From assembly GCA_019636555.1 (NCBI GenBank), contig JAHBXH010000001.1, positions 2,700,928 to 2,764,927 of the forward strand: 64,000 bases of DNA. The letters are read 5' to 3'. Position numbers and translations under genes: made by a program. The DNA is from Phycisphaeraceae bacterium. Lineage in GTDB: Bacteria > Planctomycetota > Phycisphaerae > Phycisphaerales > UBA1924. Positions 48,515 through 61,500 of this stretch are shown here, piece by piece. How positions within the stretch are numbered: the first letter of the stretch is position 1; each line of letters opens with the position of its first letter. Below the pieces are notes generated by a model. The model saw only the letters and a program-made list of their open reading frames with translations, searched no databases and was not told where the DNA came from.

Positions 48515-48574
48515 GCCCGATCACCGGGGCAGTTGGGTCGCAACCCCTACGATCGTTGAACGAAAGGACTCTCT

Positions 48575-49300
48575 ATGAGCGACGCCGGAAACGGAAACTC
48601 AGGATGCTGCGGCGGGAAAGGCGGAGGCACCGCTTCCGGCGGCGGTTGCGGCTGCCAGACCGGCTCGCAGAAACTCGTCATCCCGGCAGGAACGGCGAAG
48701 GAAATCGCGGCGCTCCCGACGAGCGAAATGCTCTCGCGCTATCGGCGCGGCGTCGGCAATTACGACCCGCGCGTCTTCTCCCTCAGCGCCGAACAACTCG
48801 ACATGGCCTTCCTGCCCGATGCGAATGTCGGCCGCTGGTCGGTGCGGATGCTGCTCGGCCACATGGCCGACGCCGAGATCGTGTTTGTGCATCGCATGCG
48901 CCGCGCGATCGCGGAAGATCGGCCGCTGCTCGCGGTCTGGGAGGAGAACGCGTTTATTGATAGCGGGCTCTACGCCATCCCGCGCGAGGTTCAGCAAGGA
49001 GACCCCGCAAGCCTGATCGGCGGATTCGTCGCCGTCCTCCACACGATGCGGATGTGGAGCTTTCAGTGGCTGTCGGGCCTCAAGCCCGAACAGTTCGACC
49101 GGATCGCGATGCACCCCGAGCGGGGCGAGCAGCGCGTGCGGGACATTCTGTCCTACGCGATCTGGCACGTCGAACACCACGCGCGCTTCCTGCAACTCAA
49201 GTGCGATCGGATGCTGGGTCCCGTCGAAGAACCTGCCGCGGCAGGCGCAGCCGCGGCGAGCGGAGGATGCTGCGGAGGCGGAGCGCATCAGCACGGCTGA
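48575..49300 (+). CDS. DinB-like four-helix protein with Cys/Gly-rich tails at both ends
   Basis: The 241-aa protein has a DinB/YfiT-type core (residues about 45-220). The metal-ligand His residues lie at the expected places: 'LLGHMADAEIVFVHRMR' and 'YAIWHVEHHARFLQL'. Such proteins bind a divalent metal and include thiol-S-transferases. The core is flanked by unusual tails: residues about 10-30 are GCCGGKGGG..GGGCGCQ and the last ten are GGCCGGGAHQHG. AAAGGA precedes ATG 48575, with a TACGAT box at 48548-48553. It lies 12 bases before nadB and is probably co-transcribed with it. Confidence 0.75.
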   Translation: MSDAGNGNSGCCGGKGGGTASGGGCGCQTGSQKLVIPAGTAKEIAALPTSEMLSRYRRGVGNYDPRVFSLSAEQLDMAFLPDANVGRWSVRMLLGHMADAEIVFVHRMRRAIAEDRPLLAVWEENAFIDSGLYAIPREVQQGDPASLIGGFVAVLHTMRMWSFQWLSGLKPEQFDRIAMHPERGEQRVRDILSYAIWHVEHHARFLQLKCDRMLGPVEEPAAAGAAAASGGCCGGGAHQHG

Positions 49301-49312
49301 TCGAACTCATCC

Positions 49313-51028
49313 ATGGACCGCCTCTTCGACCAACGCCGCTACCTGATTCCTTATCGCTCATCGCTCCTGCCGCAGATCTTCACCGACACGCTGGTGATTG
49401 GCGCGGGCGTCGCGGGTCTCCGTGCCGCGGTCGCCGCGGCGGAACACGGCGACGTGATCGTGCTGAGCAAGGGCGATCTCAGGGGCACAAACACGGCGTG
49501 GGCACAAGGCGGCATCGCCACGGTGCTGACAAAGGGCGACACGGTCGAGTCGCACGTGCAGGACACGCTCGCCGCCGGCGCAGGACTCTGCGAAGAGGGC
49601 GCGGTGCGCGAAATCGTCGAGAGCGGGCCGGAGCGCCTCCGCGAGTTGATGACATGGGGCATGCGCCTCGACAAAAACTCCGAGGGCGAACTCGCGGTCG
49701 GGCGCGAAGGCGGTCACAGCGCGAGCAGAATCGTTCACACCGACGGCGATGCCACCGGCCGCGAGTTGCAACGATGCCTGAGCGAAAAAGTCCGTAAGAC
49801 CTCCGGCGTGCGCGTCTTCGAGAATTGCTTCGCGCTCGATCTGATCACGCCCGGCGATGAACCCGGCGCGCCCGTCATGGGCGCGATCACGCACCACCCC
49901 AAGCACGGCCTGCAGATGATCTGGGCGAAAGCGACGATCCTCGCCAGCGGCGGCGCGGGTGTGCTATTCCGCGAAACGACGAATCCGCCCCTCGCGACGG
50001 CGGACGGAATTGCGATGGCGTACCGCGCGGGCGCCACCGTGCGCGACATGGCGTTCGTGCAGTTCCACCCCACCACGCTCTACCTTCCGGGCGCGGCGCG
50101 CTGGCTCATCACCGAAGCGGTGCGAGGCGAGGGCGCGCACCTGCTCGACAGCAGCGAACACCGGTTCATGGTCGATGTGCATCCGCTCGCCGAACTCGCG
50201 CCGCGCGATGTCGTGAGCCGCGCGATCGTCCGCCAGATCGCCAAGCAGGCATCCGGCGCGGGGGGCAGTCATGTGTGGCTCGATTGCCGCCACGTGCGCG
50301 GTTTCGCCGATCGTTTCCCTGGGATGACGGCCCTGCTCCGCCGGTTCGATCTCGATCCTTCAGAAGATTTGATTCCCGTGCACCCCGCGGCACACTACAT
50401 GGTCGGTGGCGTTCGGACGGATCTTTCCGGCCGCACCGACGTACCGGGTCTGTACGCCGCGGGCGAGGCGGCATCGATGGGATTGCACGGAGCGAATCGA
50501 CTCGCCAGCAACTCGCTGCTCGAAGGGCTCGTCATGGGCGAGATCGCGGGGCGCGTGTGCTCCGAAATGAAGACCAACGGTCACTCGAACAACAAGCCCG
50601 CCGGCTGGAGCGCGCGGCCCGCGCCGATCCCGATCGTGAGCGACATACGACCCAGCGAGCACGGCGAGCTCGACCTCGATGATGTGCGCAGCAGCCTGCG
50701 CAGCGCGATGTGGAAGAATGTGGGCATCGAGCGATCCGGCGGAAAGCTCAGCGATGTGTGCGACATGATGGACTTCTGGGCGCGCTACACGCTCGACAAA
50801 ATCTTCGATGACACGGCGGGCTGGGAAGTCCAGAACATGCTGCTCGTCGGTTCGCTCGTGGCGCGCTCGGCGCTCTGGCGCGAAGAATCGCGCGGGTGCC
50901 ACGCCCGCTCGGATTTCTCAAAGCCCGAAGCCGCCTTCGAGGCGCACGATTGCTTCCGGCGCGGGCAGCAGCAGGTGCAGGTGCAGCCGCTTTCGGGCGC
51001 GCCGGAGCGCCGAGGAGCGCTCGTGTGA
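49313..51028 (+). CDS. nadB: L-aspartate oxidase
   Basis: The 571-aa flavoprotein has the FAD-binding 'TLVIGAGVAGLRAAVAAAEH' (GxGxxG), 'NTAWAQGGIATVLTKGDTVE', 'GREGGHSASRIVHTDGDATG' (catalytic-site Arg and His region), 'FVQFHPTTLY', 'FMVDVHPLAELAPRDVVSRA', 'HPAAHYMVGGVRTDLSG' and 'GLHGANRLASNSLLEGLVMG'. It oxidises L-aspartate to iminoaspartate, the first step of NAD synthesis. Distinction from fumarate reductase or succinate dehydrogenase rests on the lack of partner subunits and the NadB-type 'GREGGHS..RI.H..DATG'. nadA and nadC are not in view. It overlaps the next gene by four bases (GTGA). Confidence 0.93.
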   Translation: MDRLFDQRRYLIPYRSSLLPQIFTDTLVIGAGVAGLRAAVAAAEHGDVIVLSKGDLRGTNTAWAQGGIATVLTKGDTVESHVQDTLAAGAGLCEEGAVREIVESGPERLRELMTWGMRLDKNSEGELAVGREGGHSASRIVHTDGDATGRELQRCLSEKVRKTSGVRVFENCFALDLITPGDEPGAPVMGAITHHPKHGLQMIWAKATILASGGAGVLFRETTNPPLATADGIAMAYRAGATVRDMAFVQFHPTTLYLPGAARWLITEAVRGEGAHLLDSSEHRFMVDVHPLAELAPRDVVSRAIVRQIAKQASGAGGSHVWLDCRHVRGFADRFPGMTALLRRFDLDPSEDLIPVHPAAHYMVGGVRTDLSGRTDVPGLYAAGEAASMGLHGANRLASNSLLEGLVMGEIAGRVCSEMKTNGHSNNKPAGWSARPAPIPIVSDIRPSEHGELDLDDVRSSLRSAMWKNVGIERSGGKLSDVCDMMDFWARYTLDKIFDDTAGWEVQNMLLVGSLVARSALWREESRGCHARSDFSKPEAAFEAHDCFRRGQQQVQVQPLSGAPERRGALV

Positions 51029-51606
51029 GCCGGATCTGCGTGATGATCGTGGTGATCGCGATCGCGGCGGGCTGCGAAACCAAAGTCGTGCGCTACAACC
51101 CGCCGCTCGCGAGCCTGCCGGGCGCGCAGACGGGGGTGGCGCCGGTGTACGACTCGACGATGCGCGCGCCGGATTCGCCGCTGGCGGCGCAACCGACCCA
51201 AAGGCCGATCATCGAGAACGCGGACGGGACCAAAACGATCGTCTCGCGCAACGGGCGCGACCTGATGTACCACATCGCGTGGACGATGCGCGAGGACGAC
51301 GAAGAGACGTTCACGGAGCAGGTGCTGAGCGAAAAGACGCGCGACGAGTTCTACGAGCGCGGGTACGACCCCAAGTTGGCGTTCAAGGAAATGAAGCGCC
51401 GGCGCGAAGACCTGGAGAAGCTCTTTAAGATGCTTCCTTCGGGAGAACTCAGCCCGGGCGTGCAGCTCGAGACGGTCGGCGTGAACGTGATGCGGGTGCG
51501 CCTGCACTATGTGGACAGGGCATCGCTGCCGTGGTGCGGATTCGACATGATCCTCGAAGGATCAAACTGGAAACTGCGCTGGTTTATCGAGAACGACGGG
51601 AAGTGA
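51025..51606 (+). CDS. Putative lipoprotein, 193 aa
   Basis: Starting at GTG 51025 (overlapping the nadB stop), the protein begins with a short hydrophobic signal and lipobox, MSRICVMIVVIAIAAGCETK, with cleavage before Cys 17. The rest is soluble: a disordered Pro-rich linker and then a compact domain ('..KTIVSRNGRDLMYHIAWTMR..', 'VQLETVGVNVMRVRLHYVDR', 'SNWKLRWFIENDGK'). I do not recognise the family. It is translationally coupled to nadB but a functional link is doubtful. Confidence 0.7.
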   Translation: MSRICVMIVVIAIAAGCETKVVRYNPPLASLPGAQTGVAPVYDSTMRAPDSPLAAQPTQRPIIENADGTKTIVSRNGRDLMYHIAWTMREDDEETFTEQVLSEKTRDEFYERGYDPKLAFKEMKRRREDLEKLFKMLPSGELSPGVQLETVGVNVMRVRLHYVDRASLPWCGFDMILEGSNWKLRWFIENDGK

Positions 51607-51636
51607 AAGCCCTTGCGCTCTTCCAAACCGAGCGAT

Positions 51637-53577
51637 TCATCGCGGGCCCGATCGCGCCTCGAGCGTCACGTCGATGTTCATTTCCTTGCCGTCGCGGATC
51701 AGCGTCACCTTCACCACGTCGCCGGGCTTGGCGGCGTTGAAATAGGGCATCCACTCCTCGACACTCGAGATGCGGTTGTCGTTCCACTTGATGATCAGGT
51801 CGTTGGCCTTGACGCCCGCTTTCGATGCGGGCGTTTCGGGCAGAACCTCGCCGACGAGCACGCCCTTTTCTTCACCCGAGTAGTCGCCCGGAGAAATTCC
51901 GAAGCGGATTCTGCCGCGGGTCGGAGGAGGAGGCTGATCGCCCTCGGTCGTCACGACGTTGGAAGGCGACGTGAACTTCCACGGTTCGGGGCGAAGTGCC
52001 GCATCGAGCGCGACGCGGTAGCCGAGGTCTGCGATCTTTGCAGCACCTTCCCAATTGATTAGCGCGGCAACATCGGTCGGCCGGTGGTACTGAGGGTGCA
52101 TCCCGGAGAACAGAAAAAGCACCGGCACTTTGGCGGCGTAGAACGACGCGTGATCGGAAGGGCCCATCCCGCTCTGCTTGCCGGCGATTTTGAGGTCGCT
52201 CGACTCAAAGTACGGCGCGAGCCAATCGGCGAAACCTTCCGCGGAGCCTACGCCGCCGGCTTCGAGCGGCTTGTCGGAAAGCCGCCCGATCATGTCGAGA
52301 TTGAGCATCAAATCGTGATTCTCGATCGGAACGATGGGGTGCTGCGTGTAGTAGCGCGAGCCGTTCAGGCCGGATTCCTCGCCCGAGAAGCCGAGAAAAA
52401 GAATGCTCCGGCGCGGCATGTCCGGCGGCAACTCGGCGTACTTCTCGCTCAAACGCTTCGCGAGCAGGAGCATTCCCGAAGTGCCGCTGGCATTATCGTC
52501 GGCGCCGGGGTGGAGCTTGCCGCGGTCGCTCGGGAAGCGCACGCCGACTTGTCCAAAGCCGAGGTGGTCGTAGTGCCCACCGACGACGATGTAATGATCC
52601 GCGAGGTCTCCGACACCTGGCAATATCGCGCCGACGTTGTCCGTTGTGGGACGGACCTTGTTGATTGCCGCGTCGATGGTCACGGTCGAGCCGGGAAGAT
52701 CGACGATGACTCCCTTTTCGTCTGCGAGCTTGCGCAGATCGAGCAGCGAGCGTCCTTCGGGGTCGCCGGCGCGAACCATCGCGTCGACTGTGTCGATCGT
52801 CGCCATGATCACGGGGGCCTCGTAGGGCTCGCGCGCCGTGATGCTGTTCACATCCTCGAGGTTGTCGACGCGCTCGTCCTTCGCTCCGGGGGCGTTGACG
52901 AGAATCACGGCCTTGGCGCCGCGCCGAATGGTCGCACCGATTTTGGGTTCGAGGCCGGCCGAAAACGACCACCCTTCCTTGGCCCACTTCGAAGTACCGT
53001 CTTCATTCATCGGTTCGAAGCGCAGCACGATCGCGATCTTGCCATCGACTTCGGGGCCCGAATCCGGGAAGCTGGTATAGCCATCGTCTCCCATCGTGAT
53101 TCCGTAGCCGGCGAAGACGAGCGGCGCGCTCGCGGTGCCGTTTCCGGAAAGGCCGAGCACATTGAAGTCGTTGCCGGGAACAAGGCTTGTCGTTTTCCCT
53201 TTCGCCTCGAACGAAAAAACCTGCTTTTCGATCTCGTTGTGCGAAGGGCCGGGGAACGGCTGACGGAACGACGGCTTCGCCGGATCGGAAGCATCGGTAA
53301 AGGCGGGCTTGAGACCGAGATGTTCGAACTGCCACTGGATGTAGTCTGCGGCGAGCTTGCCTCCGCGCGATCCGGGATAGCGACCTTCAAAGAACGGATT
53401 CGCGAGCGTGGTGATGTGATCGCGGAGAATGTCCTCATCCGCGGTCAGAATCTCTTCGGATCCTGGAGGAGTGACCTCTCGCGCACCGGCCGAAGCGGGC
53501 GTCGATGGAATATCGGCCGCGAACGACGCGACCGCGAAGGCGGCGGTCAGGAACAAAGAGCCCCGAAAGGGATTCAT
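51637..53577 (-). CDS. M28-family zinc aminopeptidase with PA and PDZ domains
   Basis: The 646-aa protein has a signal peptide ([20 protein letters not shown]), a PA-domain insert ('[18 protein letters not shown]'..) and the M28 metal ligands in order. These are His/Asp in '[12 protein letters not shown]', Asp in '[15 protein letters not shown]', Glu-Glu in '[14 protein letters not shown]', Asp in '[15 protein letters not shown]' and His in '[12 protein letters not shown]'. A PDZ domain closes the protein ('[20 protein letters not shown]'). It cleaves N-terminal residues from peptides in the periplasm or outside. ATG 53577 is the signal-peptide start; a longer upstream frame overlaps gcvP and is not real. 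It is divergent from gcvP. Confidence 0.9.
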   Translation of the reverse strand: MNPFRGSLFLTAAFAVASFAADIPSTPASAGAREVTPPGSEEILTADEDILRDHITTLANPFFEGRYPGSRGGKLAADYIQWQFEHLGLKPAFTDASDPAKPSFRQPFPGPSHNEIEKQVFSFEAKGKTTSLVPGNDFNVLGLSGNGTASAPLVFAGYGITMGDDGYTSFPDSGPEVDGKIAIVLRFEPMNEDGTSKWAKEGWSFSAGLEPKIGATIRRGAKAVILVNAPGAKDERVDNLEDVNSITAREPYEAPVIMATIDTVDAMVRAGDPEGRSLLDLRKLADEKGVIVDLPGSTVTIDAAINKVRPTTDNVGAILPGVGDLADHYIVVGGHYDHLGFGQVGVRFPSDRGKLHPGADDNASGTSGMLLLAKRLSEKYAELPPDMPRRSILFLGFSGEESGLNGSRYYTQHPIVPIENHDLMLNLDMIGRLSDKPLEAGGVGSAEGFADWLAPYFESSDLKIAGKQSGMGPSDHASFYAAKVPVLFLFSGMHPQYHRPTDVAALINWEGAAKIADLGYRVALDAALRPEPWKFTSPSNVVTTEGDQPPPPTRGRIRFGISPGDYSGEEKGVLVGEVLPETPASKAGVKANDLIIKWNDNRISSVEEWMPYFNAAKPGDVVKVTLIRDGKEMNIDVTLEARSGPR

Positions 53578-53722
53578 CGGTGAAATCTCCACGAGCGAGC
53601 GTACCGGCGTGCAGGAACCCGGACATGCGCAACCTAGTATTGGAGCGGGGATCGAAGGCGGTCGCATAAATCGCGTCTTTGCCGCCGTTGATACCCATAT
53701 TTTGGCGGTTTCGGAGCCCTTC

Positions 53723-56662
<2,940 letters not shown>

Positions 56663-56665
56663 AGG

Positions 56666-56671
56666 TACGAT
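56666..56671 (+). promoter_or_regulatory. Putative -10 box for a leaderless transcript (OGT-like gene)
   Basis: TACGAT, 7 bases before the ATG at 56679 and immediately after the gcvP stop; suggests that this gene can be transcribed on its own. Confidence 0.35.
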
Positions 56672-56678
56672 CCGAACG

Positions 56679-58457
56679 ATGCACGAAGTCGCGCTCATGC
56701 AAGCCGCCCCGCATGTCGCCGCGGGAAGATTCCCGCAGGCGATCACGCTCTTGCGTCGCGCACTGGACAAGCAGCCGGCGAACTATCCGCTGCTCGACAA
56801 GACGGTCGAGCTCTTGTGCAAGACCAAGCAGTTCGATCAGGCGAATTTCCTGGTTGAGCGCGCCGCGAAGCTGGCACCGATCGACCGCAAATACATGATG
56901 CTCGCGGGCGACATCGAGATGCAGCGTCAGCGCTTCGGTGAAGCCGCCAAGTACTTCTGGAAAGCGTTCCACATCGACCCGACCGACATCGAGCCGCTGC
57001 GCGCCGGCTGCATCGCGATGTACCAGGACGGCCACTTTGAGGAGGCGATGGCAACGGCGCGCCGCTTGTACGACGAGCGACCGGGCGACATCAAGGCGCT
57101 CGCCCTCTACTCGGGCTTCTGCGATCTCGCCGGGGACCTGAACGAGATGGTGCGCGTGCTGCTGCTCGCCATCGAGAAGGCGCCGAGCGACGCGGCGATC
57201 CTCTCCGCCCTGCTGCTGCCGCTCACGCGCCTGCACGGCGTCGATCCGCGCGTCGTGTTCCAGCACCACGTGCGCATGGGGCAACTCGTCACGGAGATGG
57301 CGCCGGCAGACAACCGCCCGCACAACAACATCGCCGATCCGGAGCGGCCGCTGCGCATCGGGTATTGCAGCCAGGACTTCCGCAATCGCTCGGCCGGCCA
57401 CTTCATCGAGCCGATCATCGCGAATCACGACAAGTCGATGTTTCACGTGACGCTGTACCACAACGTGATCAGCGAGGACGAACTCACGATCCGCCTGCGC
57501 AAGCACGCTTCGCGCTACATCGACACGCACCGCGTGGACGACAAGAAGATGGTCGACTACATCCGGGGCGACGCGATCGACATCCTGATCGATCTGAGCG
57601 GCCACACCGGCATGGGCAGGATCGTTCCCTTCGTGCTCAAGCCCGCGCCGATCCAGTACACCTACATGGGCTATCCGAATACAACAGGCCTGCCCACGAT
57701 GGATTTCCGCATCGTGGATGCGTTCACCGATCCGCCGGGATCCGACCATCTCGCCACCGAAAAGCTCGTCCGGATGGAAGGCTGCTTCCTCTGCTACACG
57801 CCCCCGCCGCACGCGGGCGACCCCGCTCCGCCTCCGAGCGTGAAGAACGGATACGTCACCTTCGGTTCGTTCAACACGCACACGAAGATCAGCAATCACG
57901 TGCTCGATGTCTGGGCGCAGTTGCTGAAGCGGGTTCCGAATTCACGGCTCTTTCTGAAGTCGATGGCGATGGCCATGCCGGCGACGCGGGATCGGGTCTG
58001 GGCGTACCTGGCGGCCCAGGGGATTGAGCGTTCGCGGGTTGATCTGGAAGGCGAGACCAAGGGCAAGGCGGATCACATGCAGATGTACGGCCGCATCGAC
58101 GTGGCCCTTGATCCGTGGCCGTACAACGGCACGACAACAACCGTGGAGGCGATGTACATGGGTGTTCCGGTCGTCACGATCGCCGGGAACAGCCACGTCT
58201 CGCGGGTCGGGGTCAGCCTGCTGTCCAACGTGGGCCTGCCGGACCTGATCGCGGCCGACGAAGCCGACTACCTCGAGAAGTGTGCCGCGATCGCGGCGGA
58301 TGAACCGCGCCGGATCGAACTCCGCTCCAAGCTCCGGTCCATGGTGACGGGCAGCGTTCTGTGCGACCACGTCGGGTTTACGCGCAGGCTCGAGTCGCAC
58401 TATCGCCAGGCTTGGCGTGACTGGTGCGCCCGGAAAAAGGCGAACCCGGCGCTCTGA
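56679..58457 (+). CDS. TPR-containing glycosyltransferase family 41 (O-GlcNAc-transferase-like)
   Basis: The 592-aa protein has about five N-terminal TPR repeats (residues 8-190, e.g. 'AAGRFPQAITLLRRALDKQP', 'RFGEAAKYFWKAFHIDPTDI'). The SPINDLY/OGT catalytic region follows: 'RPLRIGYCSQDFRNRSAGHF' (family 'VGYVS.DF..H..G.F'), 'IDILIDLSGHTGMGRIVPFV', 'PIQYTYMGYPNTTGLPTMDF', 'TFGSFNTHTKISNHVLDVWA', 'DVALDPWPYNGTTTTVEAMY' and 'MGVPVVTIAGNSHVSRVGVS'. Such enzymes add sugar to Ser/Thr of proteins such as flagellin or cytosolic targets. No flagellar genes are near. It starts 16 bases after gcvP. Confidence 0.9.
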   Translation: MHEVALMQAAPHVAAGRFPQAITLLRRALDKQPANYPLLDKTVELLCKTKQFDQANFLVERAAKLAPIDRKYMMLAGDIEMQRQRFGEAAKYFWKAFHIDPTDIEPLRAGCIAMYQDGHFEEAMATARRLYDERPGDIKALALYSGFCDLAGDLNEMVRVLLLAIEKAPSDAAILSALLLPLTRLHGVDPRVVFQHHVRMGQLVTEMAPADNRPHNNIADPERPLRIGYCSQDFRNRSAGHFIEPIIANHDKSMFHVTLYHNVISEDELTIRLRKHASRYIDTHRVDDKKMVDYIRGDAIDILIDLSGHTGMGRIVPFVLKPAPIQYTYMGYPNTTGLPTMDFRIVDAFTDPPGSDHLATEKLVRMEGCFLCYTPPPHAGDPAPPPSVKNGYVTFGSFNTHTKISNHVLDVWAQLLKRVPNSRLFLKSMAMAMPATRDRVWAYLAAQGIERSRVDLEGETKGKADHMQMYGRIDVALDPWPYNGTTTTVEAMYMGVPVVTIAGNSHVSRVGVSLLSNVGLPDLIAADEADYLEKCAAIAADEPRRIELRSKLRSMVTGSVLCDHVGFTRRLESHYRQAWRDWCARKKANPAL

Positions 58458-58543
58458 TCCGACGATCGCTGGCGCAGAGCCTCACGATCTACAGTTGTCG
58501 CCCGAATTTCGATCTTGGCTCTGCATGAGCAAAGGGAAGCGCT

Positions 58544-61500
58544 ATGGGTCTGTTTTCGTGGATGAATCGAACGTCGCCCGCGCCGGAAAAACGAGTTGTT
58601 GTCTCCACGGCGGATGTTTCGGCACCGGCGCCCTCGGGCAACGAGGCTCGCATCTTCGATATCGGAGCGGACCTGCTGCGGCGCGCGCGAGGCCACAAAG
58701 CCGGAATTCTCTCCGCGAAGTTCTATTCCGATGCGCTGATGGAATGGTCCATGAAGGACCCCGAGTTCAAGGTGCAGATGTTCCGCTTTGTGGACACCTT
58801 CCCCACGCTGCGCTCGGCGGAGAGCATCCACGACCATCTGACCGACTATCTCAGCCAACCGGGCGTCAGCGTGCCGCCGGTCATCGGCGCGGCGCTCAAG
58901 GCGGGTTCGCTGCTCAAGAGCGCCGCCGCGGCCACGATCGGCAAACAGATCGAGGGCATGGCGGGAAAGTTCATCGCGGGAACGGACGCGGCGAGTGCGC
59001 TCGGCGACTTGCGCAGGATGTGGGATCAGGGGATCGCATTCAGCGTGGACTTGCTCGGTGAGACGTGCGTTTCAGACATGGAAGCGGACGACTACGCGCG
59101 CAAGTACCTCGATCTCATTCAGAATCTGCCGGCGCAGGTTGCTTCCTGGCCCGCGAACGTGCGGCTCGAATCGGATCATCTCGGCCCGATCCCGCGCGTC
59201 AATGTCAGCATCAAGATTTCCGCCCTGTCGGCACGCACCGACCCGATCGACTCCGAGGGCGCGATGGCCGACCTGTTCAAACGCATCCTGCCGATTCTGG
59301 AGACGGCGCGCGATCGTGGAGTCTTTGTCAACTTCGACATGGAGCACCACGCCCTCAAAGACTTCACACTCGAACTTTTTCAGCGGAGCTGCGAGAAGAT
59401 TGAGTTCCAGGCGGGGCTGGCGATGCAGGCGTATCTCCGGAGCGGGCCGGACGATGCACGGCGGATGGTCGATTGGGCACGCCGCGCGCGGCGCGTCATC
59501 ACCGTTCGCCTCGTCAAGGGCGCGTACTGGGATGCCGAAACGATCAAGAGCGATTTGCTCGGGTGGCCGTGTCCGGTTTGGCCTCAGAAGTGGCAGACCG
59601 ATGCCTGCTTCGAGCGGATGTCCGAGATCTTCCTCGATGCGATGCCGAAGAACAAAAGCGAAGCTTCCGGCGGCGGCGTCAAGCTCGCGCTGGGCAGCCA
59701 CAACGTGCGTTCGATCGCCGCGGCGTTGGCAGGGCTCGAGGCACGCGGCATTCCGAAAGAAGCGATCGAACTGCAGATGCTGCACGGCATGGCGGATCAG
59801 TTGAAGCACTCCGCGGCGGAAATCGGCCTTCGCATCCGCGAATATGTCCCGGTGGGCGAGATGATCCCGGGGATGGCGTACCTCGTGCGCCGGCTCCTTG
59901 AGAACACGAGCAACGAGAGTTGGCTAAAGGCCGGTTTCATGGAGAACGCGGACGCGGGGGCATTGCTGCGTGCGCCGGCGCCCAAAGGAGGCGGGCTCGG
60001 TGCGACGCCGCTCGCGAGCACAGAGTCGCTCGCATCGGCTCCCGAGCGCCACGCGCTCAGCCCGGCTGTTCCCGGGGTCGGCGACGGAAGGCCGTTCTTC
60101 ACGGAACCGGTGCGTGACTTCGCCGATTCGAAGCAGCACGGCGCGTTCGCCGCGGCGGTGGCCCGGGCGACAGTTCCCAAAGTTGCGAACGAACAGACGG
60201 TCGAGCAGGCATCGGAGATGATCGGGAAGGCGCACCGAGCCTTCGAGGAATGGCGAGATGCCGATCCGAAGCGGCGCGCGGACGTTTTGATTCGTGCCGC
60301 GGCGGCAATGCGGAAGCAGCGCGACGGGCTGGCGGGCGTGATGATCCGCGAAGCGGGCAAACCCTGGCGCGAGGCGGACGCGGATGTGTGCGAGGCGATC
60401 GACTTCTGCGAGTATTACGCGCGGATGGCAATCGGGCTCTTCGAACGGACGAGGCTCGGAAGATTCGTCGGCGAACTCGACGAGCAGTTCTATCAGGCGC
60501 GCGGAGTCGCGGCGGTCATCAGCCCGTGGAACTTCCCGCTGGCGATTCTGGTCGGCATGACCTCTGCGGCGCTCGTTACAGGCAACACCGTGATTATGAA
60601 GCCGGCGGAGCAGACGCCGGGCATCGCGAGCATTTTCTTTGACATCTTGCAGGAATCGCTTCGCGGCGCCGGGTTCAGCGCGTCGCTTGCCGGAGACGTT
60701 CTGCAATTCTGTCCGGCACCGGGAGAAACCGTCGGCGCGGCGCTCGTTCGCGACCCGCGCATCGCCCTCATCGCGTTCACGGGGAGCAAAGCGGTCGGAC
60801 TCGACATCATCAAGGCGGCCGGGATCACTCCGGAATCGCAGCACCACGTGAAGAAAGTGGTGTGCGAGATGGGTGGCAAGAACGCGATCATCGTCGACAC
60901 GAGCGCCGATCTTGATGAAGCGATTCTCGGCGTGCGGCAGAGCGCGTTCGGCTTCCAGGGTCAAAAGTGCAGCGCCTGCTCGCGCGTGATCGTTGTCGAT
61001 CCGGAAGGACCGGAAGGCCCGGCGATCCGGCATTTCACGTGGAGGCTGGTCGAGGCGACGAAGGCGCTCACGATCGGCGACCCCGTCGCCAGCGGAACCG
61101 ACATCGGCCCGGTGATCGATGCGGAATCCAAACGCAAGATCGAGAGCTACATTGAGATCGGCAAGGCCGAATCCCGCCACGAACTGACGCTCGCGGTGCC
61201 GCCGGGGCTCGAAACAAAGACCGGGCGCGACTTTGTCGGACCGACGATCTTCAGCCACGTGGCGCCGGACGCGCGGATCGCGACCGAAGAGATCTTCGGC
61301 CCCGTTCTCGCCGTCATGCACGCCCCGAGCTTTTCCCGGGCTCTCGAGATTGCGAATTCGTCGGTGTACAAGCTGACGGGCGGCGTCTTCACCCGCAAGC
61401 CGGCACATATCGAGCTCGCCAAGAAGCAATTCCGCGTGGGCAACCTGTACATCAATCGGGGCTGCACCGGCGCGCTGGTCGCTCGCCACCCTTTCGGCGG

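Noticed and set aside
53578..53722. Glycine riboswitch before gcvP
   Set aside because: The 145-base region lacks the paired glycine-aptamer core elements.
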